DNA of 64,000 nucleotides from NCBI GenBank assembly GCA_049642465.1, contig JBAROV010000208.1, positions 62,001-126,000 of the forward strand, in the 5' to 3' direction. Source of the stretch: CAWDPQ01 sp049642465 (GTDB lineage: Bacteria; Acidobacteriota; Vicinamibacteria; Vicinamibacterales; 2-12-FULL-66-21). Every line of letters begins with the position of its first letter. The first letter of the stretch is position 1. Both the position numbers and the translations under genes were made by a program. The notes beneath the pieces are model-generated. The model had not been told where the DNA came from and searched no databases. It saw only the letters and a program-made list of their open reading frames with translations. Positions 50,532 to 59,606 of this stretch are shown piece by piece.

Positions 50532-52043
50532 ATGACCCGAACCGTTTCGGGCCTTGCTGTGGCGTTTACGGCCACACGCGCGGCCGATCTGGACACCGAG
50601 CTGCTCGTGTTCCCCGTTTTCGAAGGGGAGGACGTCACCGGGACGGTCCCCGGCCTCGACGAAGCCTCAGGGGGAGCCGTCAGCCGCGCTGTTGCAAGCG
50701 GCGAAATCCAGGGAAAAGCCTTTGAGCTCTTTCTCACGCCTGTCGTCCACGGCTGGCGAGCGGCACGGCTGGCGCTCATCGGCGCAGGCAAGATCGCCGA
50801 ATTTGACACCGAACGGTTGAGACGCGTGGCCACAGCGGCTGCGACCGCGGCTCGGCAGCGCCGTGTCAAGCGACTCGGCTTCGTCGTCCCCGCGAAGGGC
50901 GAACCGGCCGCGAATGCTCAGGCGGCGACCGAAGGGTTGATGCTCGCCAACTTCAGCGCCGATCGATACAAGAGTGGGGAGCGCGGCGCCGGGCCAATTG
51001 AAGAAGCGACCGTCTGCTTTCCTGGAGGTGATGCGGCGGCGCTGCAGCGATCCGTCGAACGCGGTCGGATCCTCGGCGAGAGCTGCAACATTGCTCGCGA
51101 GCTGTGCAACGAACCTTCCAACGTCCTGACACCGGCGGTGTTTGCCGAACGAGCAGCGGCGATCGGTCGTAAAGCCGGGCTGAGCGTCGAGGTTCTGGAT
51201 GAAGACGAGATCGCGCAGCTCAAGATGGGGCTGCTGCTCGGTGTGGCTCGCGGCAGCGCGGAACCGCCGCGCGTCATCGTGCTGCGGCATGAGCCGCCCG
51301 GTGCGCCGCCAACGCCGGTCCTCGGCCTGATAGGGAAGGGCATCACGTTCGATACCGGCGGGATCTCAATCAAGCCGGCCGATGGCATGGATCGAATGAA
51401 GGACGACATGTCGGGCGGTGCTGCGGTGATCTGCGCGATGCGAGCGATATCGCTCTTGAAGGCGCCGATCAACGTGATCGGCGTCGTCCCCGCGAGCGAG
51501 AACATGCCGGGCGGACGCGCGATTAAGCCCGGCGACGTGTTGACTGGGGCGTCCGGCAAGACCGTCGAGGTCGTGAATACGGACGCCGAAGGTCGCCTCA
51601 TCCTGGGCGACGGATTGTGGTACGCGCAAAAGCTCGGCGCCACCCACCTCGTAGACGTCGCGACGCTGACCGGCGCGTGCGTCGTGGCCCTTGGCAAGGC
51701 CGCATCTGGCCTTTTCGGGCAGCCGAATCCGTGGGTCGACCTGGTGCGCACCACGGCGGAGCGTGCCGGCGATCGTTGCTGGCCGATGCCCCTGTACGAT
51801 GACTACGCGGAGCAGCTCCGCAGCGAGGTGGCGGACATGGTGAATTCAGGCGGCCGCCCTGCGGGCAGCTGCACGGCCGCGATGTTCCTCAAGGAATTCG
51901 CTGGCGGTCTGCCGTGGGTGCATCTCGATATTGCGGGAACGGCATGGGCCGAGGAAAACAAGCCGTGGCAGCAAAAGGGGGCCACCGGCGTGGCGGTCCG
52001 CACGTTGGCCGAGCTGGCGTTCACCAGCGGACAGTGGCGGTAA
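50532..52043 (+). CDS. pepA: leucyl aminopeptidase (M17)
   Basis: A 503-residue dizinc aminopeptidase. The N-terminal macro-like domain (residues 1-165) and the catalytic domain are both present, with LIGKGITFDTGGISIKP (Lys and Asp), DDMSGGAAVICAM and the signature VVNTDAEGRLILGD. Length is normal. The gene is monocistronic in appearance and ends at a palindromic repeat that may act as a terminator. Confidence 0.93.
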   Translation: MTRTVSGLAVAFTATRAADLDTELLVFPVFEGEDVTGTVPGLDEASGGAVSRAVASGEIQGKAFELFLTPVVHGWRAARLALIGAGKIAEFDTERLRRVATAAATAARQRRVKRLGFVVPAKGEPAANAQAATEGLMLANFSADRYKSGERGAGPIEEATVCFPGGDAAALQRSVERGRILGESCNIARELCNEPSNVLTPAVFAERAAAIGRKAGLSVEVLDEDEIAQLKMGLLLGVARGSAEPPRVIVLRHEPPGAPPTPVLGLIGKGITFDTGGISIKPADGMDRMKDDMSGGAAVICAMRAISLLKAPINVIGVVPASENMPGGRAIKPGDVLTGASGKTVEVVNTDAEGRLILGDGLWYAQKLGATHLVDVATLTGACVVALGKAASGLFGQPNPWVDLVRTTAERAGDRCWPMPLYDDYAEQLRSEVADMVNSGGRPAGSCTAAMFLKEFAGGLPWVHLDIAGTAWAEENKPWQQKGATGVAVRTLAELAFTSGQWR

Positions 52044-52045
52044 AT

Positions 52046-52110
52046 GGGGACTGTCCCCTTTTTCCACAACTGTCCGGATTTGGAAAAAGGGGACAGTCCC
52101 CCTTTTTCCG
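52046..52110. repeat. palindromic GGGGACTGTCCCC...GGGGACAGTCCCCC element, copy 2
   Basis: Arms TGGGGACTGTCCCCTTTTT (52046-52064) and AAAAAGGGGACAGTCCCCCT (52085-52104) are inverted repeats of each other around a 20-base centre (CACAACTGTCCGGATTTGG). The same two-armed design as 17564-17627, but with another centre. It directly follows the pepA stop, so it may double as a terminator. Confidence 0.8.
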
Positions 52111-52124
52111 GTGTCTAACCGATC

Positions 52125-52397
52125 ATGCTGATGCAGTCGCAGCCGGTCATTGTCAAGGTCGTCGAGCCGGCCGTTGAATCCACGAGCATCGCCGACATCG
52201 TGGTCGGCTCGCTCGGGTTGACGGGGGCGATGCTGCTGGCCGCGCTGATCCTCGGCGCGCTGCTGGGTGGGCTGCTGATTGGCTTCAAGAAACTGCGGGC
52301 GCATCTGAATCTGGAGCCCATCCCGGATTCCGAGGCGCTGCGCGTCACTCCCGGGTTGCCACGACCTTCATCTTCTTCAGCGAGCCTTGATACCTGA
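52125..52397 (+). CDS. small single-pass membrane protein
   Basis: A 90-residue frame with a long membrane helix (IVVGSLGLTGAMLLAALILGALLGGLLIGF as a whole segment, residues 25-54), a basic KKLRAH right after it and a disordered tail. The last 53 bases overlap the 3' end of the amidase gene on the other strand. No family recognised. The hydrophobic helix with a positive border makes a real protein plausible. Confidence 0.55.
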   Translation: MLMQSQPVIVKVVEPAVESTSIADIVVGSLGLTGAMLLAALILGALLGGLLIGFKKLRAHLNLEPIPDSEALRVTPGLPRPSSSSASLDT

Positions 52398-54075
52398 GAA
52401 CCGCCTCGCAGAGCGCTTCGGCGATCTGCTGACGATAGGCGTTCGTCTTCAATAGCTGCGCGTCCTGTTTGTTCGTGAGAAACGAGATCTCCGCGAGCAC
52501 GCTCGGCATCCCTGCGCCAATCAAGACGACGAACGGCGCCTGCTTCACGCCAAGATTTCGCAGTTGACCGTTGCGGGCGGCAAGCCGGCGAATCATCGAC
52601 TTCTGCACCGTGTCGGCGAAGTCGCGCGATTCGTCAATCTTGTTGTTGAGGGCGATGGCGCGGACGATCTCCGGCAGGCTGTGCATCGTCCGGCCGGATG
52701 TCGAGTTCTCGCGCGCGGCCACGGCTTCCGCTTCGGGGTTCGACGCGAAGTTCAGGAAATAAGTCTCAACGCCGCGCGCCCTCGAGTTGCGGCTGGCATT
52801 GGCGTGAATCGACAGGAATAGATCCGCGCTCTCCCGGTTGGCGATCGCCGTGCGTCCCTCGAGCGGCACGAACACGTCCGTATCCCGCGTCATCGTCACG
52901 TCGATGGCCGGCTCTTTCTCCAGGAGCTTTCGCAGCCGACTCGCGACATCGAGGACGAGCTCCGCTTCGGTGAGACCGTTGGCGCGAGCCCCGGGGTCGT
53001 GCCCTCCATGACCCGCGTCTATCACGATACGGGAGATGCCGAGACCAAGTTGACGTGCGAGCGAGAACTGACCGTTCAAGTTGGCCGATGGCACGGCTGG
53101 AATCGCCGGGTCGCTCGGTGTGGCCGCATCCCGCTTCACGGGCGGCACATCCGGACGCGTGGTCGCGACCGCCGGGTCATCCAGCTTCAGTTCGCGCGCG
53201 ATCGGCGGCATCGGCGTGGCCAGCGAGCCATTTCCCGTCGTGGCGACGGTCGAAGGAGCGCCGGCCGCCTGCGTCTTGAGATCGACGATCAGGCGGAACG
53301 GGTTGTACAGCGTGAACACGCTGAAGGTCTCGATCCCTTCGATGTCGAGCACGACGCGGGTTGTGTTCTGCGGCCGGCGGCCAAGGCGAATCTGTTTGAC
53401 GACCCCGTCGTTGTACTTGATCGTCGCGTCTTGAAGTGACCCCGAGGCACGGGCCGCACGCAAATCGAAGAACAAGCGCTTCGGATTCTCCAGCCGTTCC
53501 TGATGAAAGAGCGATTCTCCATCCATCTCGATGATCACGCGGACGCCGTCGGCAAGGAGGCTGCGCCTGATTTCCTTGATCGTCACCATCGACGGTTCGC
53601 CGTCACTCGCCGCCAGTGCCGGAACGGCGGTAGTTCGTGGAGCGGACTGCGCGAGTTTCGCCGCCTCGAACTGCCGCAGGATGTCATCAACGCGGGAGCG
53701 CAGTGAACTCGACGGGTATTCCGCCTTCAACTGAACGAGCAGGCGCCGTCCACGCTGCCAATCGGTCGCATCCGCGAACCGCTCGAACGCCAGCAGCGAC
53801 AGATTCGCGCCTTGCCAGAGTGCGTTGTCGCAGTAGGCGCTTGCCGGATACCGGCGCACGATAGTCTCGTACCCGGCAACCGCCCGCCGGAGCTGCGCCA
53901 GCGACGGCCTGTTGCCAGCATCGCGGAGTGTTCGCTCCCGCGCGAGCGCTCTCGTGTAGAGCGTGCGAACCGATTGCGCCGAGACGACGTGCACGCCCGG
54001 CCCTGCGAAGGCAACAACCAGTGTCAGGATTGCGGTGAGCTTCGACATCTTCTGCATTCGCCCCTCGACCGTCAT
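52345..54075 (-). CDS. N-acetylmuramoyl-L-alanine amidase with AMIN domain
   Basis: A 576-residue exported amidase that cuts the bond between MurNAc and the stem peptide at division. It has a signal peptide (AILTLVVAFAGPGVHVVSA), an N-terminal TPR-like region (residues 30-140), an AMIN domain (about 160-260, VRVIIEMDGESLFHQERLEN) that targets peptidoglycan, and a C-terminal Amidase_3 domain with IVIDAGHGGHDPGA, LFLSIHANA and VLAEISFLTN (zinc His/Glu/His and catalytic Glu). ATG overlaps the ftsK stop by four bases, which links it to division. Confidence 0.92.
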   Translation of the reverse strand: MTVEGRMQKMSKLTAILTLVVAFAGPGVHVVSAQSVRTLYTRALARERTLRDAGNRPSLAQLRRAVAGYETIVRRYPASAYCDNALWQGANLSLLAFERFADATDWQRGRRLLVQLKAEYPSSSLRSRVDDILRQFEAAKLAQSAPRTTAVPALAASDGEPSMVTIKEIRRSLLADGVRVIIEMDGESLFHQERLENPKRLFFDLRAARASGSLQDATIKYNDGVVKQIRLGRRPQNTTRVVLDIEGIETFSVFTLYNPFRLIVDLKTQAAGAPSTVATTGNGSLATPMPPIARELKLDDPAVATTRPDVPPVKRDAATPSDPAIPAVPSANLNGQFSLARQLGLGISRIVIDAGHGGHDPGARANGLTEAELVLDVASRLRKLLEKEPAIDVTMTRDTDVFVPLEGRTAIANRESADLFLSIHANASRNSRARGVETYFLNFASNPEAEAVAARENSTSGRTMHSLPEIVRAIALNNKIDESRDFADTVQKSMIRRLAARNGQLRNLGVKQAPFVVLIGAGMPSVLAEISFLTNKQDAQLLKTNAYRQQIAEALCEAVLRYQGSLKKMKVVATRE

Positions 54076-56459
54076 CGGAGTTGCGCGTCCACTTCGTCGA
54101 AGTAGTCCTTCTTGACCAGCACTTCGCGCGTCTTGCCGCCGGCGCCGCCGGAAACCAGCCCCTCAGCCTCCATCATGTCGACGAGACGCGCCGCGCGGCT
54201 GAAACCAATCCGCAGCCGGCGCTGGAGATATGAGATCGAGGCTTGGCCGCTCGATACGACAATCCGCGCGGCTTCGTCGTACAAATCGTCCTTTTCGAAT
54301 TCGAGTTCCGTTCCCGCCTGCTTGTCGTCGGCCGTGATGGTCTCGTCGTAGGTGGGCTTGCCCTGCTTACGCAGGAAGCTCGCGAGCCGGGCGCTCTCCT
54401 GTTCGGAGATGTAGGGGCCGTGCAGCCGTACGAACCGTGACGAAGCCGGCGGCAGGTAGAGCATGTCTCCCTTGCCGAGCAGCTGCTCAGCGCCATTGCC
54501 GTCGAGTATGGTTCTCGAGTCGATTTTCGAAGACACGCGGAACGAGATCCGGGCGGGTAGATTCGCCTTGATCAGGCCGGTGATGACGTCCACGGATGGA
54601 CGCTGCGTCGCGAGAATCAGATGAATGCCCACGGCACGCGCCATCTGCGCCAGGCGCGCGATCGATTCCTCGACTTCGTTGCTCGCGACCATCATCAAAT
54701 CGGCAAGTTCGTCGATCAACACGACGATGAAGGGGAGAGGTCTGACTTCGTTGCCCTGGTTATCCGTCAGGGGACCTTTCGTTTCCGTCTGCGCGAGCTT
54801 GATGTTCCGGTTGTACTGCTCGATGTTTCGCACCCCCACCGCCGCGAGCGTCTTGTAGCGCTCTTCCATCTCACGCACGGCCCAGCGGAGGGCATTCGAC
54901 GCGAGCTTCGGATCGACGACGACCGGCGTCAGCAAGTGTGGGATGTCCTCGTACATCCCGAGCTCCAGCCGCTTCGGATCAATCATGATCAGCCGCACGT
55001 CGTCCGGGGTCGCCCTGAAGAGGATGCTCGAAAGCATCGCGTTCACGCTGACGGACTTGCCGGTGCCGGTCGATCCCGCAATCAGCAGGTGCGGCATCGT
55101 CGCGAGGTCGCTGACGAACGGCTCGCCGTGGATCGTCTTTCCAAGCGCGAGCGTCAGCTTGGATTGCGAGCGGCGATAGGTATCGGATTCGAGCAGCTCG
55201 CGCAAGGAAATCTGCTCGCGATTGGGGTTCGGAATCTGAATGCCAACGGTCGACTTCCCCGGGATGCGATCGATCAGGACGGACTCGGCCTGCATCGCGA
55301 GGCACAGGTCGTCGGCCAAACCGGTGATCTTGCTGTATTTGACGCCAGCGTCCGGCTTGAACTCGTACGTCGTGACCACCGGACCCGGGTGAATCTGAAC
55401 GACCGCTCCCTCCACCGAGAACTCCCGGCACTTCTCTTCGAGCAGCCGTGCCCCTTCCATCAGTTCGCGTTCGTCGATCTTCCGCTCGGCCTTCGGGGAA
55501 TCCAGCAACGCATGCGGAGGAAAGGCGTAGGTCCCCCGCTTGCGTTCCGCCGGCAGCTTTTCGGGATCGGACAGCGGCAGCGACGGTTCGGTTGTCGGTG
55601 GCGTTCGCTTGATTGCAGGCGGCGGTGTCGGCCGCGACGATGCGGCTTTGAGCGCCGCCGCGGCCGCGCCAACCATTGCGGCCGTTCTCGAAGGCTTCGC
55701 GACGGGGGCGTCCGCGGGCTCGGGTGGACGCGGGCGATTCGGCATTTTCGCCGACGCGAGTTCCTGTGGCAGCTCCACGGAGGCAGCCGGACGAGCCTTC
55801 CCGTCTTTCGTTTGCCGATCGAGGTGCTTCTTCAGTACTTCCTGACGCTGACGGTCACGCCGCTTCTCCTCGCGCCAGGTGCGGAATGCGCCTATTCCAG
55901 CGGCGATCTGGTCTCGCAGGATATCGCCAACCGCGGCAAACAGTCGCCCGAAAGAGAATTGCGTGGCGAGGATGACCGCCAGGAAGAGAAGCGTGAGGAT
56001 CAGAATGATCGATCCCGTCCGGTTCAGGTAATCCGCGAGAAGCGACGAGAGGGCGGCGCCGACGTAGCCGCCAGCTTTGAACTCCTTCCCGGCCACCTGC
56101 AGACTGCCGAACGACAGGGACAGGAACGAGGACACGCATCCGAAGAGCAGGGCGGCGCCGACAACCTTCGTGTACGCCGCGTCGAGCACCCGGCACCAGA
56201 AGTAATGCCAGCCGATGACCGCGAGCACCAGCGGAATCAGATACGCGGCATAGCCAAGCAGTTGAAAGGCGAGTTCGCTCAGGAACGCGCCGATTCGACC
56301 CGCGAAGTTCGACGGCTGGAGGTCTGCCCCGGTGTTGAAAAACCAGACCGGGTCGGACGGGCTGTAGCTGGCGAGCGCCACCAGCCAAAGCAAGGCCAGC
56401 GCGAAGAGCGCCACGCCCACGAACTCGCTGAGACGACGGGAGAGCGCGGATCCAGCCAA
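54072..56459 (-). CDS. ftsK: DNA translocase FtsK
   Basis: A 795-residue septal DNA pump. N-terminal membrane segments (ALFALALLWLVALASY, YLIPLVLAVIGWHYF, VVGAALLFGCVSSFL, ILTLLFLAVILATQF), a Pro/Ala-rich linker (230-320), the motor domain with Walker A AGSTGTGKSVSVNAM near residue 465 and FIVVLIDELADLMMV, and a C-terminal winged-helix gamma domain (SYLQRRLRIGFSRAARLVDMM) that reads KOPS-like sequences. Lies 1 base after rnj. Confidence 0.94.
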   Translation of the reverse strand: MAGSALSRRLSEFVGVALFALALLWLVALASYSPSDPVWFFNTGADLQPSNFAGRIGAFLSELAFQLLGYAAYLIPLVLAVIGWHYFWCRVLDAAYTKVVGAALLFGCVSSFLSLSFGSLQVAGKEFKAGGYVGAALSSLLADYLNRTGSIILILTLLFLAVILATQFSFGRLFAAVGDILRDQIAAGIGAFRTWREEKRRDRQRQEVLKKHLDRQTKDGKARPAASVELPQELASAKMPNRPRPPEPADAPVAKPSRTAAMVGAAAAALKAASSRPTPPPAIKRTPPTTEPSLPLSDPEKLPAERKRGTYAFPPHALLDSPKAERKIDERELMEGARLLEEKCREFSVEGAVVQIHPGPVVTTYEFKPDAGVKYSKITGLADDLCLAMQAESVLIDRIPGKSTVGIQIPNPNREQISLRELLESDTYRRSQSKLTLALGKTIHGEPFVSDLATMPHLLIAGSTGTGKSVSVNAMLSSILFRATPDDVRLIMIDPKRLELGMYEDIPHLLTPVVVDPKLASNALRWAVREMEERYKTLAAVGVRNIEQYNRNIKLAQTETKGPLTDNQGNEVRPLPFIVVLIDELADLMMVASNEVEESIARLAQMARAVGIHLILATQRPSVDVITGLIKANLPARISFRVSSKIDSRTILDGNGAEQLLGKGDMLYLPPASSRFVRLHGPYISEQESARLASFLRKQGKPTYDETITADDKQAGTELEFEKDDLYDEAARIVVSSGQASISYLQRRLRIGFSRAARLVDMMEAEGLVSGGAGGKTREVLVKKDYFDEVDAQLR

Positions 56460-56460
56460 G

Positions 56461-58131
56461 TCAGATCTCCATGATCACTGGCAGCACCAGGGGCCGCAGC
56501 CCCGATCGCTTGCGAAAGAAGCGCTGCAACTCCACGCGAATTCTCTCCTTGATCAGCCCCGGATCGGTCCGTTCCTCGATGCTCGATCCTTCGATGGTTG
56601 ACGCGAGGATGCCAGGAATCTCCCTCAACAACGCCTCGGTTCGCGCATCGACGACGAACCCGCGCGTGATGACGTCGGGCGTCTCTTCGAGCGTGCCGGA
56701 CTGTTTGCCTATCGCCACGACAGGTACGACCAGACCATCACCCGAAAGATGCCGGCGATCGCGCAGGACCTCGTCTCCAACCTCGCCTGTCCGGGTGCCG
56801 TCGATCAGAATCCGACCGGCCGGAACCTTACCGGCCACGCGACCGCCGCCCTCGTCGAACCGCACCAGATCGCCGTTTTCCGCCAGCACCACTTTCGTGC
56901 CCGGCGACACGCGCGCGGCCACCCGGGCGTGGCGGGCCAGCTGGCGGTACTCCCCATGTATCGGCACGAAATATTTCGGCCTGACGAGCGACAGCATGAG
57001 TTTCAGCTCTTCTTCGCTGCCGTGCCCCGACACGTGAACGTGCCTGGTCCCTTCGTGAACGACCTCCGCCCCTCGCCGGGCGACGTGGTTCATGACGCGG
57101 CCGATGCCCTTTTCGTTCCCGGGTATGGCCCGGGCCGAGAACACCACCACATCATCCGGTTCGAGCTTGACGTGGCGGTGATCGTCGATCGCAATTCGTG
57201 GCAGCGCCGCCTGCGGCTCGCCCTGCGACCCCGTGCACAGGCACACAACATCCTGGGCGGGGTAGTTGCGGACATCGCTATCCCGGATCTGGACCCCGGC
57301 TGGCACCCGCAGGTAGCCAAGCCGCTGGGCGATTTCCGAGTTCTCCTGCATCCCTCGCCCGACAAACGCCACATGACGCTCGAACTGCGCCGCCAGATCG
57401 ACGACGATCTGCATTCGGTAGACGCTGGAGGCGAAGGCCGCCACCACGATCTTTCCCTTCGCGCTGGTAAAGATCTCTTCAAACGCGTCGGTGACGTCGA
57501 TCTCCGAGCCGCTGACGCCTTTTCGCTCGATGTTGGTACTGTCGCCAAAGAGCGCCAGCACGCCGCGAGCGCCAAGTTCCGCAAACCGGTGCACGTCGAG
57601 GTGCTCGCCGTCGATCGGTGTCTGATCGATCTTGAAGTCCCCTGTGTGAATGACCAGACCGCGCGGCGTGTCGATGGCGATCGCCACGCAGTCCGGCATG
57701 CTGTGCGTGACACGGAGGAACTCCACCGTGAACGGACCAATGGCCACGGGCTCGCGAGGCTTAATCCGGACCAGCCGACTTGCGGCATCGATGCCATGCT
57801 GCTCGAGCTTCGGACCCACCAACGCCAGCGTGAACGCCGTGCCGTACACGGGCCCCTTGATGTACGGCAGGACATGCGCCACAGCGCCGATGTGATCCTC
57901 ATGTCCGTGCGTCAGGATCAGCGCGGCAATGTCGTACTGCTGCAGCTGACGCAGATCCGGAATCACGAGATCGACGCCGAGCAACTCGGGCTCCGGGAAC
58001 AACACGCCGGCATCAATCACAATCGCCGTGCTGCCACACGCGACGACCATCATGTTCATGCCGAACTCGCCCAGCCCGCCGAGCGGGATGACATCCAGCG
58101 GCGGCGCGCCGGGAGTGGCGGTCACGTTCAC
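56461..58131 (-). CDS. rnj: ribonuclease J
   Basis: A 556-residue beta-CASP metallo-beta-lactamase RNase with 5'-3' exo- and endonuclease activity. Zinc motif THGHEDHIGA (His75, His77, Asp79, His80), VTHSMPDCVAIAI, HTGDFKIDQTP and beta-CASP features (FGDSTNIERKGV, HVSGHGSEEEL, FVPIHGEYRQL). It replaces or complements RNase E. The 194-base spacer ahead of it is strongly self-complementary (see the candidate leader RNA). Confidence 0.93.
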   Translation of the reverse strand: MNVTATPGAPPLDVIPLGGLGEFGMNMMVVACGSTAIVIDAGVLFPEPELLGVDLVIPDLRQLQQYDIAALILTHGHEDHIGAVAHVLPYIKGPVYGTAFTLALVGPKLEQHGIDAASRLVRIKPREPVAIGPFTVEFLRVTHSMPDCVAIAIDTPRGLVIHTGDFKIDQTPIDGEHLDVHRFAELGARGVLALFGDSTNIERKGVSGSEIDVTDAFEEIFTSAKGKIVVAAFASSVYRMQIVVDLAAQFERHVAFVGRGMQENSEIAQRLGYLRVPAGVQIRDSDVRNYPAQDVVCLCTGSQGEPQAALPRIAIDDHRHVKLEPDDVVVFSARAIPGNEKGIGRVMNHVARRGAEVVHEGTRHVHVSGHGSEEELKLMLSLVRPKYFVPIHGEYRQLARHARVAARVSPGTKVVLAENGDLVRFDEGGGRVAGKVPAGRILIDGTRTGEVGDEVLRDRRHLSGDGLVVPVVAIGKQSGTLEETPDVITRGFVVDARTEALLREIPGILASTIEGSSIEERTDPGLIKERIRVELQRFFRKRSGLRPLVLPVIMEI

Positions 58132-58160
58132 GTTCTGTGAGTCACGTTAGTTCCCAGCAT

Positions 58161-58306
58161 TCGGATAGCCGCCTCGAAGATGCGACACGCCTCGCACTCC
58201 GGCCGTGGACGCCGGAAGCTACGCGCAGGGCAGTTGGGGGCTGCCCGGGTTCGAGCCGCATCACCTGTCGCCCCGCTGGGACGGCGCGTCAGGCACCGAT
58301 AAAATC
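58161..58306 (-). ncRNA. candidate structured leader or small RNA upstream of rnj
   Basis: The spacer between ksgA and rnj has no gene but many complementary segments. Read on the minus strand, UCGG-GCC at its 5' end pairs with GGC-CCGA at its 3' end (58292-58299 with 58161-58170). Inside are hairpins CCUG/CGCC with GGCG/CAGG (58264-58293), GGGCAG with CUGCCC (58228-58246) and CCGGC with GCCGG (58199-58215). GATGCG/CGCATC and CTCGAA/TTCGAG are longer-range pairs. I do not recognise it as 6S, SRP or a known riboswitch. An extended -10 lies 5' of it. It may be an rnj leader or an independent RNA. Confidence 0.35.
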
Positions 58307-58312
58307 CCGCAA

Positions 58313-58321
58313 ACTATAGCA
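58313..58321 (-). promoter_or_regulatory. extended -10 element TGC-TATAGT
   Basis: On the minus strand TGCTATAGT matches an extended -10 (TGnTATAAT) at five of six hexamer positions. It lies at the ksgA stop and would start transcription near 58306, the 5' edge of the structured spacer. The -35 region (TTCCCC) is poor. Confidence 0.45.
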
Positions 58322-58325
58322 CAGC

Positions 58326-59123
58326 TCAGGTTTGGGGGGAACCGAACAGGCGAGCGAGACGGGCGATCTCCGCGAGGGTCAACGTCTCGGGGCGCCGACG
58401 CGAGTCGATGCCTGCCTCCTCGAGGACCAGTCCAGGATGTCGACCTCGCGGTTCGGCAAACGGCCGCATCGCGTTGAGGAGGGTTTTACGGCGCTGAGTG
58501 AAGATCGTCCGCACCAGCGTTTCGAGGAGGCGGACGTCGCGCACCTCATGCTCGGACGGACGGAAACGCAGCCCCACCACGGCTGACCGTACTTTGGGCA
58601 TGGGCCGGAAGGCCCCTGCCGGCAGCGTCAACAATCGACGGACGTCTGCACAAAACTGCACAAGGATGGCCAGCACCCCGTAGTCCCGAGTCCCCGGCGC
58701 AGCCTCGATTCGTTCGGCCACCTCGAGCTGCAGCATCAGTGATGCATCGAGCAATCGGCCAGTCTGGCGGTACGCGTCCAGCAGACGAAAGAGAATGGGT
58801 GAGGAAACGTTGTACGGCAGGTTTCCCGCCACGCGGACCGGTGCGTGTTGGACAAGTGACCCGACATCGAATTGGAGAAAGTCCTGACGAATCAGATCCA
58901 CGTTCGGCGGAAGCCGGGGCGCAAGCGCGGCAACCATCGCCGCGTCCAGTTCGACGGCTGTGATGTGCGCCACACGCGGCGCGAGTCTCAACGTCAGCGC
59001 GCCCGGTCCAGGGCCAATCTCGAGGAAGCGGTCTGATCGCTGCGGCGCAATGACTGCGACCACCTTCTCCGCCCAGGCCGCTTCGAGGAAATGCTGGCCG
59101 AACTTTTTCCTGGCGCGCACCAC
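58326..59123 (-). CDS. rsmA: 16S rRNA (adenine-1518/1519-N6) dimethyltransferase
   Basis: A 265-residue KsgA-type methyltransferase. SAM motif FLEIGPGPGALTLRLA; the N6-adenine motif NLPYNVSSPILFRLLD; FGQHFLEAAW at the N-terminus. It dimethylates two adjacent adenines near the 3' end of 16S rRNA. Normal length. Confidence 0.93.
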   Translation of the reverse strand: MVRARKKFGQHFLEAAWAEKVVAVIAPQRSDRFLEIGPGPGALTLRLAPRVAHITAVELDAAMVAALAPRLPPNVDLIRQDFLQFDVGSLVQHAPVRVAGNLPYNVSSPILFRLLDAYRQTGRLLDASLMLQLEVAERIEAAPGTRDYGVLAILVQFCADVRRLLTLPAGAFRPMPKVRSAVVGLRFRPSEHEVRDVRLLETLVRTIFTQRRKTLLNAMRPFAEPRGRHPGLVLEEAGIDSRRRPETLTLAEIARLARLFGSPQT

Positions 59124-59176
59124 TATGCTCCTGGCTCCCGGCTTCCCGCTTTCGGCTTACTCATTCGCGGTCCAAC

Positions 59177-59204
59177 TGGAAGCTGGCAGCCGGAAGCTGG
59201 CAGC
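59177..59204. repeat. 14-bp direct repeat GGAAGCTGGCAGC, two units
   Basis: Two adjacent copies (59177-59190 and 59191-59204) in the 84-base gap between ksgA and the zincin gene, preceded by CTCCCGGCTTCCCGCTTTCGGC. It looks like a dispersed intergenic repeat. Confidence 0.5.
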
Positions 59205-59207
59205 TGA

Positions 59208-59606
59208 CTAAGCGTCATCGAGCGCGTCGCCGCGCCAGTACTTCTCCTCGATCTCTTCGATTTCCTCTTCCGACATCCCGAAGTAGTGTCCGAACTCGTG
59301 GATGACGGTTTCCGCCACACAAGCCCGGATGTCATCATCCGTCTCGCACGCCTCTTCGATCGGACGCTGATAGATCGAGATCCGATCAGGCAATGTGTTG
59401 CCGTAGTCCCACCGCCGTTCGGTGAGCGGCGTGCCCTGATACAAGCCAAACAGCGTGTCGCCAGGAGCGACCTCGAGCTCCGCGAGGACATGCGGCGGCG
59501 GTTCGTCTTCGATCACGACCGCCACGTTCTTCATGGCACTGCGGAATCGCCGGGGTATTTCGTGCAAGGCTTCCTCGACCAGCGCCGAGAACTGTTCGCG
59601 AGTCAT
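59208..59606 (-). CDS. minimal zincin-like metallopeptidase family protein
   Basis: A 132-residue acidic protein of the small Zincin_1 type. The zinc motif is HEFGHYFGMSEEEIEEIE (HExxH plus a downstream Glu). The N-terminus starts MTREQFSALVEEALHEIP. These proteins are common in bacteria and lack a known substrate. The start overlaps the nth stop by four bases. Confidence 0.88.
   Translation of the reverse strand: MTREQFSALVEEALHEIPRRFRSAMKNVAVVIEDEPPPHVLAELEVAPGDTLFGLYQGTPLTERRWDYGNTLPDRISIYQRPIEEACETDDDIRACVAETVIHEFGHYFGMSEEEIEEIEEKYWRGDALDDA

Noticed and set aside
54621..56474. 617-residue plus-strand reading frame
   Set aside because: It is an antisense shadow of ftsK; composition is Arg-rich with no motif, whereas the minus strand has all FtsK motifs.
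56749..58140. 463-residue plus-strand reading frame
   Set aside because: Antisense shadow of rnj, which carries the complete RNase J zinc motif.
58240..58262. GGGTTCGAGCC, like a tRNA T arm
   Set aside because: The flanking bases do not form a T stem and no acceptor or anticodon stem fits around it.
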